In this document: one piece after another, positions 26,846 through 34,450 of the stretch
Layout of the letters: each line of letters begins with the position of its first letter
How positions within the stretch are numbered: the first letter of the stretch is position 1
Assembly: GCF_902859645.1 (NCBI RefSeq)
Contig: NZ_CADIJR010000056.1
Span: 1 to 41,855 of the forward strand
DNA length: 41,855 nt
Source of the DNA: Achromobacter insuavis
GTDB lineage: Bacteria > Pseudomonadota > Gammaproteobacteria > Burkholderiales > Burkholderiaceae_B
Reading direction: 5' to 3'
The notes under the pieces: generated by a model
What the model was told of the DNA's origin: nothing
The model's database searches: none
The model's input: only the letters and a program-made list of their open reading frames with translations
Translations under genes and position numbers: made by a program

Positions 26846-27005
26846 GCGGGTGACGGGGCAGGCGGGGGATGGCGGGGCTACGATTGCGGTCCGGAGCCTT
26901 CGCTCCGGACTGCCCCGTTGTCATCCTCGTCCGCCTTCGGCTCCCTACGGATTCCCTCGGGCGCATCTACACGCCCCGCCATCCCCCGCCTGCCCCGTCA
27001 CCCGC
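26846..27005 (+). repeat. Long palindromic element, copy 2
   Basis: Arms 26846-26878 and 26973-27005 are perfectly complementary over 33 bp and enclose 94 bp. The interior hairpin GTCCGGAGC/GCTCCGGAC (26889-26910) and the interior end ATTCCCTCGGGCGCATCTAC match copy 1. It starts 49 bp after the stop of the Rid-family gene, in the same orientation relative to the upstream operon as copy 1. Confidence 0.85.
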
Positions 27006-27098
27006 TCACGATAAGAATTAATGGCGGGTGCTGGGGAGGGGGTGTTTCTTGGCGTTCTGACAGGCGGCAACTCGGGTTCAGAGCGATTTGCGGGGCCC

Positions 27099-27133
27099 GC
27101 TTCAAGGCGGCCGCGCGGGCGGCCTTTTGAAGC
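27099..27133 (+). repeat. GGCCGCGCGGGCGGCC-core hairpin, module 4
   Basis: Outer arm GCTTCAA/TTGAAGC is perfectly paired but different in sequence from modules 1 and 3. It is preceded by GATTTGCGGGGCCC and followed by TTACTTGGTGTCTTGCG, so it belongs with the copy-1 region as a composite unit. Confidence 0.75.
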
Positions 27134-27265
27134 TTACTTGGTGTCTTGCGGGGGCGGATGACGCTGCGCGCTTGCGGGGTGATTTATCACATATGTAGTG
27201 GCTTAACTACGTTAGTGATTCTGTGCCTGTGGCTGCGGGGTTGGCGCATGGCGCCAGGGGGCTGG

Positions 27266-28252
27266 CTATTTGGCGGCTTGGAAGGTTTCGCGGGGGAGTT
27301 CGCCGAAGCGGTCGCGGTAATACTCGGAGAAGCGGCCCAGGTGGCTGATGCCTACGGAGACGGCGACCTCGGTCACGCTTTCGCAGGCGCCTTGCTGCAG
27401 CTTTTCGCGGGCGGCGTCCAGGCGCAGGACGCGTAGCGCCTGCATGGGGGTGGTCTCGCGGTGTTGCTGGAACAGGCGGGTGAGGGCGCTGGGGCTGGCG
27501 CCGGCGCCGCGGGCGATGTCGGTGAGGGTCAGGGGGGCGGCCAGGTGGGCGCGCATGTAGGCTTCGGCCTGGGCGACGCGGCGCGGCAGGGCGGGGGCCA
27601 GGCCGGCGTGGCGTTGCCAGGTGTTGGGCTGGTTGTAGAGCAGGTGCAGGACGAGCGTGTCTTCCAGGTGCTCCAGCCAGGCGGCGGGCGGTCTCGGCGC
27701 GCCGTCGTCCAGGGTGGGGAGCAGGTGGATCAGGCTGGTCATCATGCTGCGCCAGGCGGCGCCGACGGGGGTGTCCAGGCGTAGCGCGGGGCTGAAGTCC
27801 AGGGGGCGGGCGGCGGCGTCGCCGAAGATGCGGTGGCCGATGGCTTCGAGCTTGCCGCGCGGGATCTTCAGCAGCAGTTGTTCGCAGCCGGCTTCCCAGT
27901 GCAGTTTCAGGGCGCGGTTGGGGGCGATGACGGCGGCGCAGTCGGGGTGGGCGTCGACGCAGTCGGTGCCGCATTCGATGCGGGCGCGGCCGCGCAGCGG
28001 CACCTGCACCAGCATGAAGTCCTGCAGGCGGTCGGGTTCGATGTGGACTTCGGCGCCGTAGCGCAGCGTACAGACGCTCAGGGCGCCGAAGCGGGCGCGG
28101 TTCAGCTCGGCGTCGACGCGGCCGCCCTTCCAGGTCAGCCGGTGTTCCTTGAGCGCTTCGGAGACGCGCTCGCGGGTTTCGGCCGGCTGGGTGGAACTGA
28201 AGACGCGTCGTTTGAGCAATGGCGCCAGCTCGATGCGGGACCAGCCGTGCAT
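27266..28252 (-). CDS. AraC family transcriptional regulator
   Basis: A 328-residue regulator of the AraC_binding_2/XylS-like type. The N-terminal ~200 residues form a cupin-like sensor (ARFGALSVCTLRYGAEVHI, FMLVQVPLRGRARI). The C-terminal 100 residues hold two HTH motifs: LTDIARGAGASPSALTRLFQ and VTEVAVSVGISHLGRFSEYY. Relatives activate aromatic dioxygenase operons in response to the aromatic acid. GGAGG lies 7 nt before the ATG at 28252; 17 further codons upstream are open but lack a site. It is divergent from the binding-protein/Rieske cluster at 28515 and is the obvious local activator. Confidence 0.88.
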   Translation of the reverse strand: MHGWSRIELAPLLKRRVFSSTQPAETRERVSEALKEHRLTWKGGRVDAELNRARFGALSVCTLRYGAEVHIEPDRLQDFMLVQVPLRGRARIECGTDCVDAHPDCAAVIAPNRALKLHWEAGCEQLLLKIPRGKLEAIGHRIFGDAAARPLDFSPALRLDTPVGAAWRSMMTSLIHLLPTLDDGAPRPPAAWLEHLEDTLVLHLLYNQPNTWQRHAGLAPALPRRVAQAEAYMRAHLAAPLTLTDIARGAGASPSALTRLFQQHRETTPMQALRVLRLDAAREKLQQGACESVTEVAVSVGISHLGRFSEYYRDRFGELPRETFQAAK

Positions 28253-28327
28253 GGATGCCTCCGGGACGGGAACGCTCCCGTATCGCCGTCGAGCGTAATG
28301 CAATCGTCAAGCGTTGGGAATTAAGTG

Positions 28328-28359
28328 AATCCCGGATAGGCGTGGGCCGATTCGGATAG
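28328..28359. promoter_or_regulatory. Candidate AraC-type direct repeat
   Basis: GAATCCCGGATAG (about 28328-28339) and GATTCGGATAG (about 28349-28359) repeat GGATAG exactly 20 bp apart, about two helical turns, in the divergent gap between the AraC gene and the cluster it probably controls. AraC-family activators typically bind such direct repeats. It is a pattern observation only; no good -35 or -10 can be placed beside it. Confidence 0.35.
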
Positions 28360-28514
28360 AGCCGCGCGCCCGGCCGCCCTAAGCTGGGGGTTGTTGGAAG
28401 GCGGCGCCGCGGCGCGTAAGCTGGCAGTTTTCATCGGTGGCTGGGTGTACCGACGGCAGACGGATTCTGTCAGCATCGCGCCGGCGGCGCCGGCGGACAC
28501 GAACGGGGTGGCTC

Positions 28515-29702
28515 ATGAATGGAAAGCTATGGGGCCGGCGCGCGCTGGCGACGCTGGTTTCGGTGGGCTGTATGACGGCCGCGGCCGGCGCATCGGCCGC
28601 GGACAAGATCAAGGTCGGCCTCTTGACCACGCTGTCGGGGCCGGGCGCGGCGCTGGGCAACGAGATCCGCGACGGCTTCAATCTCGCGCTGCAGCATACC
28701 GGCGGCAAGCTGGGCGGGCTGCCGGCCGAGGTGGTGGTGGCCGATGACCAGCAGAAGGCCGATGCCGGGCGCCAGGCGGTCGAGCGCCTGCTCAAGCGCG
28801 ACAAGGTCGACGTGATGACGGGCATCGTGTTCTCGAACGTGCTGCTGCCGGTGATGCCGGCCATCCTGCAGTCGGGCACCATCTATCTCAGCACCAATAC
28901 GGGGCCGGAGAACTATGCCGGCGCCGGCTGCAATCCGAATTTCTTCGCGGTGGCCTGGCAGAACGAGGACATCCCGGCCGCGATGGGCAAGTACGCCGTC
29001 GACCAGGGCTTCAAGCGGGTGGCGCTGATCGCGCCCGACTATCCGGGCGGGCGCGAATCGCTCAACGGCTTCAAGCGCCTGTACAAGGGCGGGCTGTCGG
29101 AAGAGATCTACACCCAGCTGGGCCAGCTCGACTATGGCGTCGAGATCACGCGGCTGCGGGCCAGCAAGCCGGACGCCGTGTTCTTCTTCCTGCCCGGCGG
29201 CATGGGCGTGAACTTCATCAAGCAGTTCAACGGCGCCGGCCTGGGCAAGGAGATCGCGCTGCTGGCGCCGGGCTTTTCGGGCGACGAGGACACCATCGCC
29301 GCGGTGGGCGCGCCGATCGAAGGCCTGCACAACTCGTCGCAATGGGCGGCCGACCTGGACAACCCGGCCAACCGCAAGTTCGTCGAGGACTTCAGGAAGA
29401 CCTACAACCGCACGCCCACGCTGTACGCCTCGCAAGGCTACGACGCCGCCATGCTGCTGGACAGCGCGGTCAGGCAGACCGGCGGCAAGCTGGGCGCCGA
29501 CGCGCTGCGCCCGGCCCTGCGCCGCGCCGATTTCAAGTCGGTGCGCGGCGACTTCACCTTCAATCGCAACCAGTACCCGATCCAGAACTACTACCTGCGC
29601 ACCATCGTCAAGGGCGCGGACGGCAAGCTGGCCAACAAGCTGTCGGGCACGGTGCTGACGCAGTATCACGACCCGTTCGCCGCCGCCTGCCAGATGAAGT
29701 AA
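28515..29702 (+). CDS. Solitary ABC substrate-binding protein, paralogue of the one at 6388
   Basis: A 395-residue HAAT-type periplasmic binding protein with a signal peptide ending near ASAADKIKVG. It is clearly related to the protein at 6388-7551: shared segments include the IRDGFNLAL region, LPGGMGVNFIKQF, APDYPGG and the C-terminal NQYPIQNYYLR pattern. No permease or ATPase genes lie near it, so I infer that it uses the transporter at 7701-11093 or one elsewhere. Being first in the cluster, it probably brings in the substrate of the Rieske oxygenase. Start at the ATG at 28515, just before the basic n-region and hydrophobic core; the longer open frame upstream adds unlikely sequence. Confidence 0.88.
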   Translation: MNGKLWGRRALATLVSVGCMTAAAGASAADKIKVGLLTTLSGPGAALGNEIRDGFNLALQHTGGKLGGLPAEVVVADDQQKADAGRQAVERLLKRDKVDVMTGIVFSNVLLPVMPAILQSGTIYLSTNTGPENYAGAGCNPNFFAVAWQNEDIPAAMGKYAVDQGFKRVALIAPDYPGGRESLNGFKRLYKGGLSEEIYTQLGQLDYGVEITRLRASKPDAVFFFLPGGMGVNFIKQFNGAGLGKEIALLAPGFSGDEDTIAAVGAPIEGLHNSSQWAADLDNPANRKFVEDFRKTYNRTPTLYASQGYDAAMLLDSAVRQTGGKLGADALRPALRRADFKSVRGDFTFNRNQYPIQNYYLRTIVKGADGKLANKLSGTVLTQYHDPFAAACQMK

Positions 29703-29733
29703 GGCAGGCGACGCACGCATCAAGGAGAGACGC

Positions 29734-30978
29734 ATGACCGCAACCATCACGACGCGCGAGGTGACCATCGCCTCGCACGACGGCCAATCATTCAGCGCCT
29801 ACCTGGCCGTGCCCGCCGCGGGCCACGGGCCGGGGCTGGTGCTGTGCCAGGAGATCTTCGGCATCAACGACTTCATGCGCCGCACCGCGCAGTCGCTGGC
29901 CGAGGAAGGCTACGTGGTGCTGGCGCCGGACCTGTTCTGGCGCCAGCAGCCCGGCATCCAGCTGACCGACGGCCCGGCCGACATGCCGCGCGCGTTCGAG
30001 CTGTACCAGGGCTTTGACGTCGACCTGGGCATCAAGGACATCGCCGCGACCCTGGCCGCGCTGCGCGCGCTGCCCGAGCAGCAGGGCGGCGCCGGCGTGC
30101 TGGGCTATTGCCTGGGCGGCAAGCTGGCCTACCTGGCCGCCTGCCGCACCGACGCCGACGTAGCCATCGGCTACTACGGCGTGGGCATCGAGGACAGCCT
30201 GGAAGAAGCCGCCAATCTGCGCGGCCGGCTGGTGCTGCACATCGCCGAGCAGGACGGCTTCTGTCCGCCGCCGGCGCGCCAGCGCATCCTGGAGGCGCTG
30301 GGCGGCAAGGCCAACGTCGAGCTGTATGTCTATCCCGGCATGGACCACGCCTTTGCCCGCACCGGCGGCGCGCACTACGACAAGCCGTCGGCGCTGATGG
30401 CGCACCAGCGCAGCATGGCCGCGCTGCAACGCGTAATCGGTCCGCAGTTCGACTATTCGTACTTATGGGACAAGCACTGCGAATACGAATTCGGCACGCG
30501 CGACGTGGCCGCGACCATGGCCACGATGGTGGCCGAGCCCTACGTCAACCACATCCCCACCATGACGGGCGGCGTGGGCTACCGCGAGCTGTCGCGCTTC
30601 TACCAGCACCACTTCGTCAGCAGCAATCCGCCCGACACCCGGCTGGTGCCGCTGTCGCGCACCGTGGGCGCGACGCAGATCGTCGACGAGCTGCTGTTCT
30701 GCTTCACCCACACCACCGAGATCGACTGGCTGCTGCCCGGCGTCGCGCCTACCGGCAAGTACGTCGAGATTCCGCTGGTGGCCATCGTCAAGTTCCGCGG
30801 CGACAAGCTCTGCCACGAACACATCTACTGGGACCAGGCCAGCGTGCTGGTGCAAATCGGCGTGCTCGATCCCCAGGGCCTGCCGGTGGCCGGCCGCGAG
30901 ACCGCGCGGAAGCTGCTGGACGAGACCCTGCCTTCCAACACCCTGATGGCGCGCTGGAAAGACAGCGAGAACAAGTAG
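29734..30978 (+). CDS. Dienelactone hydrolase fused to an NTF2/SnoaL-like domain
   Basis: A 414-residue protein. Residues 1 to ~235 are a dienelactone-hydrolase domain with all catalytic residues: Glu40 in CQEIFG, Cys126 in GYCLGGK, Asp174 in EQDGF and His205 in GMDHAF, spaced as in classical carboxymethylenebutenolidase. Residues ~245-400 form an extra domain (YLWDKHCEYEFGTRDVAATM, VNHIPTMTGG, FRGDKLCHEHIYWDQA) that resembles SnoaL-like polyketide-cyclase/NTF2 proteins. Ordinary DLH is ~235 residues, so this is a fusion. GGAGAG precedes the ATG. It stands between the binding-protein and Rieske genes, 9 bp before the latter. The substrate may be a lactone or other ester produced by the pathway. 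Confidence 0.85.
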   Translation: MTATITTREVTIASHDGQSFSAYLAVPAAGHGPGLVLCQEIFGINDFMRRTAQSLAEEGYVVLAPDLFWRQQPGIQLTDGPADMPRAFELYQGFDVDLGIKDIAATLAALRALPEQQGGAGVLGYCLGGKLAYLAACRTDADVAIGYYGVGIEDSLEEAANLRGRLVLHIAEQDGFCPPPARQRILEALGGKANVELYVYPGMDHAFARTGGAHYDKPSALMAHQRSMAALQRVIGPQFDYSYLWDKHCEYEFGTRDVAATMATMVAEPYVNHIPTMTGGVGYRELSRFYQHHFVSSNPPDTRLVPLSRTVGATQIVDELLFCFTHTTEIDWLLPGVAPTGKYVEIPLVAIVKFRGDKLCHEHIYWDQASVLVQIGVLDPQGLPVAGRETARKLLDETLPSNTLMARWKDSENK

Positions 30979-30987
30979 GAGACCGCC

Positions 30988-32331
30988 ATGCCGTATAGCG
31001 ATCAACAATTGGGCGAAATGGTGCGCGGCGACAGCGTGCACCGCGCCCTGTACACCGACCCGGCGATCTTCGAGCTGGAGATGCAGCGCATCTATGGCCG
31101 CGCCTGGGTCTACGTCGGCCACGAAAGCCAGGTGCCCAAGACCGGCGACTATCACACCACGCGCCTGGGCGACCAGGACGTGCTGATGGTGCGCGCCAGC
31201 GACGGCCGCGTGCACGTGCTCTACAACCGCTGCCCGCACAAGGGCGCGAAGGTGGTGGCGGACGGCGACGGCTGTGTCGGCAAGTTCTTCCGCTGCCCGT
31301 ACCACGCCTGGACCTTCAAGCTCGACGGCAGCCATCTCGGCGTGCCGCTCAAGCAGGGGCTGGAGGGCACCTCCTACGATCCGACCGATCCCAGCTTCTC
31401 GATGCGGCGCCTGCCGCGCGTGGAAAGCTATCGCGGCTTCGTCTTCGCCAGCCAGGCCCGCGACGGCCAGGGCCTGGAGGAATTCCTGGGCGGCGTGCGT
31501 TCGTCGATCGACAACCTGTGCGACCGCTCGCCGGTGGGCGAGGTCGAGGTGGCCGGCGGCATCTTCCGCGTGATGCAGCGTTCCAACTGGAAGGTGTTCT
31601 ACGAGAACCTGCATGACACCATGCATGCCCGCGTGACGCACGAGTCGTCCTTTGCCGCCGCGCGCGACGAGGCCAAGGAAATCGGCGAGATGCCGTTCGA
31701 GCTGCACATCATGGACGGCAACGGCGAGCCCTACGAGTTCTGGGAAAAGCTGGAGCTGCGCGCCTACGACAACGGCCACGGCTACATGGAAGGCATCTTC
31801 AACCCGGGCGCGGCCGAACGCGATCCGGTGTCGCGCGCCCATTTCGAGGCGCTGACCACGGCCTACGGCGCCGACCGCGCCCGCGAGATCCTCGGCATGA
31901 ACCGCCACAACACCGTCATCTACGGCAGCGGCTCGCCGCACACGGTGTTCCAGCAGTTCCGCGTAATCCGCCCCATCGCCGTGGACCGCACGCTGATCGA
32001 GATCCAGACCTTCCGCTGCAAGGGCGCGCCGGACGGCGTGTTCAAGCGCGCCATGCTGTACGCCAACGTGATCAACTCGCCGTCGTCCAACGTCATGCCG
32101 GACGACATCGAGCTCTACAACCGCTGCCAGGAAGGCAACGCCACCCGCGGCGGCGAATGGGTCAGCATGCACCGCTACCACGGCACCGACCGCAGCGACG
32201 CCGACGGCATGGTGTCGGTCAACGGCACCAGCGAGCTGCCGATGCGCAACCAGTTCCGCGCCTGGAAGAACTACATGGAGGCCGGCCCCGTGGCGCCCGC
32301 CCACGGCCAAGGAGAAGGCGCATGCTGCTAG
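30988..32331 (+). CDS. Rieske aromatic ring-hydroxylating oxygenase, alpha subunit
   Basis: A 447-residue large subunit. The Rieske [2Fe-2S] ligands are in NRCPHKGA and FRCPYHAW (C-x-H, then C-x2-H). The mononuclear iron ligands are in ENLHDTMHARVTH, where D-x2-H-x4-H matches the bridging Asp and two His of the family; the third carboxylate ligand is probably in DDIELYN. It adds oxygen to an aromatic acid using electrons from a reductase. The C-terminal GTSELPMRNQFRAWKNYM resembles anthranilate/salicylate-type oxygenases, but I cannot name the substrate. TAGGAG precedes the start. No ferredoxin or reductase gene is present in this operon, so electrons must come from elsewhere. It overlaps the beta-subunit gene by 10 bp. 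Confidence 0.92.
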   Translation: MPYSDQQLGEMVRGDSVHRALYTDPAIFELEMQRIYGRAWVYVGHESQVPKTGDYHTTRLGDQDVLMVRASDGRVHVLYNRCPHKGAKVVADGDGCVGKFFRCPYHAWTFKLDGSHLGVPLKQGLEGTSYDPTDPSFSMRRLPRVESYRGFVFASQARDGQGLEEFLGGVRSSIDNLCDRSPVGEVEVAGGIFRVMQRSNWKVFYENLHDTMHARVTHESSFAAARDEAKEIGEMPFELHIMDGNGEPYEFWEKLELRAYDNGHGYMEGIFNPGAAERDPVSRAHFEALTTAYGADRAREILGMNRHNTVIYGSGSPHTVFQQFRVIRPIAVDRTLIEIQTFRCKGAPDGVFKRAMLYANVINSPSSNVMPDDIELYNRCQEGNATRGGEWVSMHRYHGTDRSDADGMVSVNGTSELPMRNQFRAWKNYMEAGPVAPAHGQGEGACC

Positions 32332-32855
32332 ACCTGGAATTCGACGTATCCACCGCCGACCTGGCGCCGGCCGACGTGCCGGCCGAGGCCTATCACCGCA
32401 TCGCCCAGTTCCTGTACCGCGAGGCGCGGCTGCTGGACGAGCGCCGCTACGACGACTGGCAGTCGCTGTGGACCGACGACGGCATGTACTGGATGCCGCG
32501 CGAGCCGGGCCAGTCCAGCCCCTACGACCACATTTCGCTGTTCTGGGAAGACCGCATGCTGCGCGACGTGCGCATCCGCCGGCTGGAACACCCGCGCAAC
32601 TGGTCGCAGCAGCCGCCCACGCGCAGCGTGCGGCTGGTGGGCGGGGTGCAGGTCGAGGGCGTGGACGCGGGCGGCAACCTGGTGGTGCATTCGGCGTTCC
32701 AGATGACCGAATGGCGCAAGCGCCAGCCGCGCCAGCTGGCCGGCCGCTACACCCACAAGCTGGCCGCCGACGGCGACGGCTGGCGCATCCGCATGAAGCG
32801 CGTGGACCTGGTGAACTGCGACGACGCCCACGACGTGTTCGAGGTGTTCGTGTGA
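32322..32855 (+). CDS. Rieske aromatic ring-hydroxylating oxygenase, beta subunit
   Basis: A 177-residue small subunit with the NTF2-like cone fold: FLYREARLLDERRYDDWQSL at the N-terminus, MYWMPREP, and the conserved RMKRVDLVNCDDAHD near the end. It forms the alpha3beta3 hexamer core with the alpha subunit and has no cofactor. AAGGAGAAGGCGC places the ribosome exactly at the ATG at 32322 inside the alpha coding end. Its last codon overlaps the next start as GTGA. Confidence 0.92.
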   Translation: MLLDLEFDVSTADLAPADVPAEAYHRIAQFLYREARLLDERRYDDWQSLWTDDGMYWMPREPGQSSPYDHISLFWEDRMLRDVRIRRLEHPRNWSQQPPTRSVRLVGGVQVEGVDAGGNLVVHSAFQMTEWRKRQPRQLAGRYTHKLAADGDGWRIRMKRVDLVNCDDAHDVFEVFV

Positions 32856-33463
32856 GCGCGCCCGACGCCGCGGTGCTGGCGCTGCACTACCAGAACGACG
32901 TGCTGCATCCCGACGGCAAGATCCGCGTCGGGCTGGATGCCGACGGCGCGGTGCGCCAGCGCGTGCTGCATGGCGCGGCGGCGCTGCTGGACAGCGCCCG
33001 CGGCCATGGCCTGCCGATCGTGCACGTGCGCATCGCCTTCCGCCCGGACTACGCCGACCTGCTGCCCAATTGCGACATCTTCCGCAACGTCGCCAGCATC
33101 GGCGCGGTCGCCGAGGGGCAATGGGGCAGCGCCTTCTATGAAGGGCTGCAGCCCCTGGCGGGCAGCCCGCGCGAATTCGTGGTCAAGCACACCCGCATCA
33201 GCGCCTTCTACGGCACGCCGCTGGAGGAAACGCTGCGGCTACTGGGCGCGCGCCGGCTGGTGGTGGCGGGCGTGGCGACGCATTCGGTGGTCGAGGGCAC
33301 CGTGCGGCACGCCGCCGATATCGGGTTCAATGTCATGGTGGCCGAGGACGCCTGCGCGTCGGCGGACCCGGCGGTGCACGACGCGTCGCTGGCCAGCATG
33401 CGGCTGATCGCGCAGACCGGCTCGGTGGCGCAGGCCATGCACTGGGCCGCCGCGCCTCATTGA
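32852..33463 (+). CDS. Isochorismatase-fold protein lacking the catalytic Cys and Asp
   Basis: A 203-residue protein with the isochorismatase/cysteine-hydrolase fold, including FVVKHTRISAFYGTPLEETL, the VVAGVATHS loop and ADIGFNVMVAEDA. The usual triad is Asp, Lys and Cys. Lys112 is present, but the Asp of the D-x-Q-N-D opening is His12 (LHYQNDV) and the nucleophilic Cys of T-x-x-C-V is Val146 (THSVVEG). It therefore should not work as an ordinary cysteine hydrolase; either another chemistry or a structural/binding role is implied. Translation starts at GTG overlapping the beta-subunit stop (GTGA). It is embedded in the Rieske operon, so it is presumably used in this pathway. Confidence 0.82.
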   Translation: MSAPDAAVLALHYQNDVLHPDGKIRVGLDADGAVRQRVLHGAAALLDSARGHGLPIVHVRIAFRPDYADLLPNCDIFRNVASIGAVAEGQWGSAFYEGLQPLAGSPREFVVKHTRISAFYGTPLEETLRLLGARRLVVAGVATHSVVEGTVRHAADIGFNVMVAEDACASADPAVHDASLASMRLIAQTGSVAQAMHWAAAPH

Positions 33464-33476
33464 TCAAGGACTGTTC

Positions 33477-34283
33477 ATGGATTTCTCAGGCTTTCCCGGC
33501 TTGGCCGGCAAGACCGCCATCGTCACCGGCAGCACCCAGGGGCTGGGCGCGGACATCGCGCGCGGGCTGGCGGCGGCCGGCGCCAACGTGGTGCTGGTGG
33601 GGCGCAACGCCCAGGCCGGCCAGGCACTGGCGGACGAGATCGGCGAGCGGGCGCTGTTCCACGAAACCGACATCGGCCAGGACGACCAGATCCGCCACTG
33701 CCTGAACGCCGCGCTGGCGCGCTTCGGGCGGGTCGATATCCTGGTGAACAACGCCTGCCAGTACAACGACCGCGGCCTGGCCTCCAGCCGCGCGGAGTGG
33801 CATGCGACGCTCGACACCAACCTGGTGTCGGCCGCGATCTTCACGCAGATGGCGGCGCCGCTGCTGCCGCGCGGCGGGGTGGTGGTCAACCTGGGCAGCA
33901 CCGGCGGCAAGTTCGGCGCGGCCGGGCGCGCGCTGTATCCCGCTTCCAAGGCGGCCTTGCTGCAGATCACCAAGAACTTCGCGGTGGAGCTGGCGCCGGC
34001 CGGCATCCGCGTGCTGGCGGTGTCGCCGGCCTGGACCTGGTCGCCGTCGGTCGAACAATTGGCGGGCGGCTCGCGCGAGGCCGCCGACGCCGTGGGCGCG
34101 CATTTCCATCCGCTGGGCCGGGTCGGTTCGGGCGAGGAGATCGCCGCGGCGGTGTGCTTCGCCTGCTCGGACGCGGCGTCGTGGATGACCGGTGTGGATA
34201 TCCCGGTGGATGGCGGCTTCTCGATCCTGGGACCGGACCGGGGCATTTCACCGCGCGCGTGGTTCAAGCAGCTGGCGCCTTGA
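33477..34283 (+). CDS. SDR-family dehydrogenase, probably acting on the dihydrodiol
   Basis: A 268-residue classical short-chain dehydrogenase: TGSTQGLG cofactor loop, NNAC (a small change from NNAG), the active-site Ser of NLGSTGG, Tyr and Lys in YPASK, and a C-terminal TGVDIPVDGG. Beside a two-subunit Rieske oxygenase, the expected role is oxidation of a cis-dihydrodiol to a catechol, as BenD does, but this is inferred from position only. AAGGA precedes the ATG at 33477. It is the last gene of the operon; a palindromic gap of 167 bp separates it from the convergent FapA-type gene. Confidence 0.87.
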   Translation: MDFSGFPGLAGKTAIVTGSTQGLGADIARGLAAAGANVVLVGRNAQAGQALADEIGERALFHETDIGQDDQIRHCLNAALARFGRVDILVNNACQYNDRGLASSRAEWHATLDTNLVSAAIFTQMAAPLLPRGGVVVNLGSTGGKFGAAGRALYPASKAALLQITKNFAVELAPAGIRVLAVSPAWTWSPSVEQLAGGSREAADAVGAHFHPLGRVGSGEEIAAAVCFACSDAASWMTGVDIPVDGGFSILGPDRGISPRAWFKQLAP

Positions 34284-34450
34284 GCGGGCGGTAGACCCGG
34301 CCTGGGCCGGGCATGCCCGCCGCCCACGGCGTTCGCTGCGCTTGGCCCGCCCGGATTGCCGACGGCGCGTCGATGGCGCGCCATCGACGCCTGGCGGCGG
34401 GAGGGGCCATCCGCGCCGGCGGCGGTACATCCCCGGCCGCCGCGCGAGTC
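34284..34450. repeat. Convergent gap with nested palindromes
   Basis: CCCGGCC/GGCCGGG (34296-34311) sits inside a wider GCGGGC (34284-34289)/GCCCGC (34315-34320) pairing, and a perfect 24-bp palindrome lies at 34367-34390. No U-tract follows on either strand. They lie between two converging genes and may end both transcripts, but by an unusual mechanism. Confidence 0.5.

Larger units (their letters stand above)
26797..27265. other. 469-bp gene-free region with second copies of the repeats
   Basis: It contains no credible gene. It holds copy 2 of the long palindromic element (26846-27005), about 90 bp of flank that aligns in patches with the region after copy 1, and one GGCCGCGCGGGCGGCC-core module (27099-27133). 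A small AT-richer patch at about 27180-27225 lies just beyond the 3' end of the AraC gene, which converges from the right; no U-tract terminator is evident. Confidence 0.7.
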
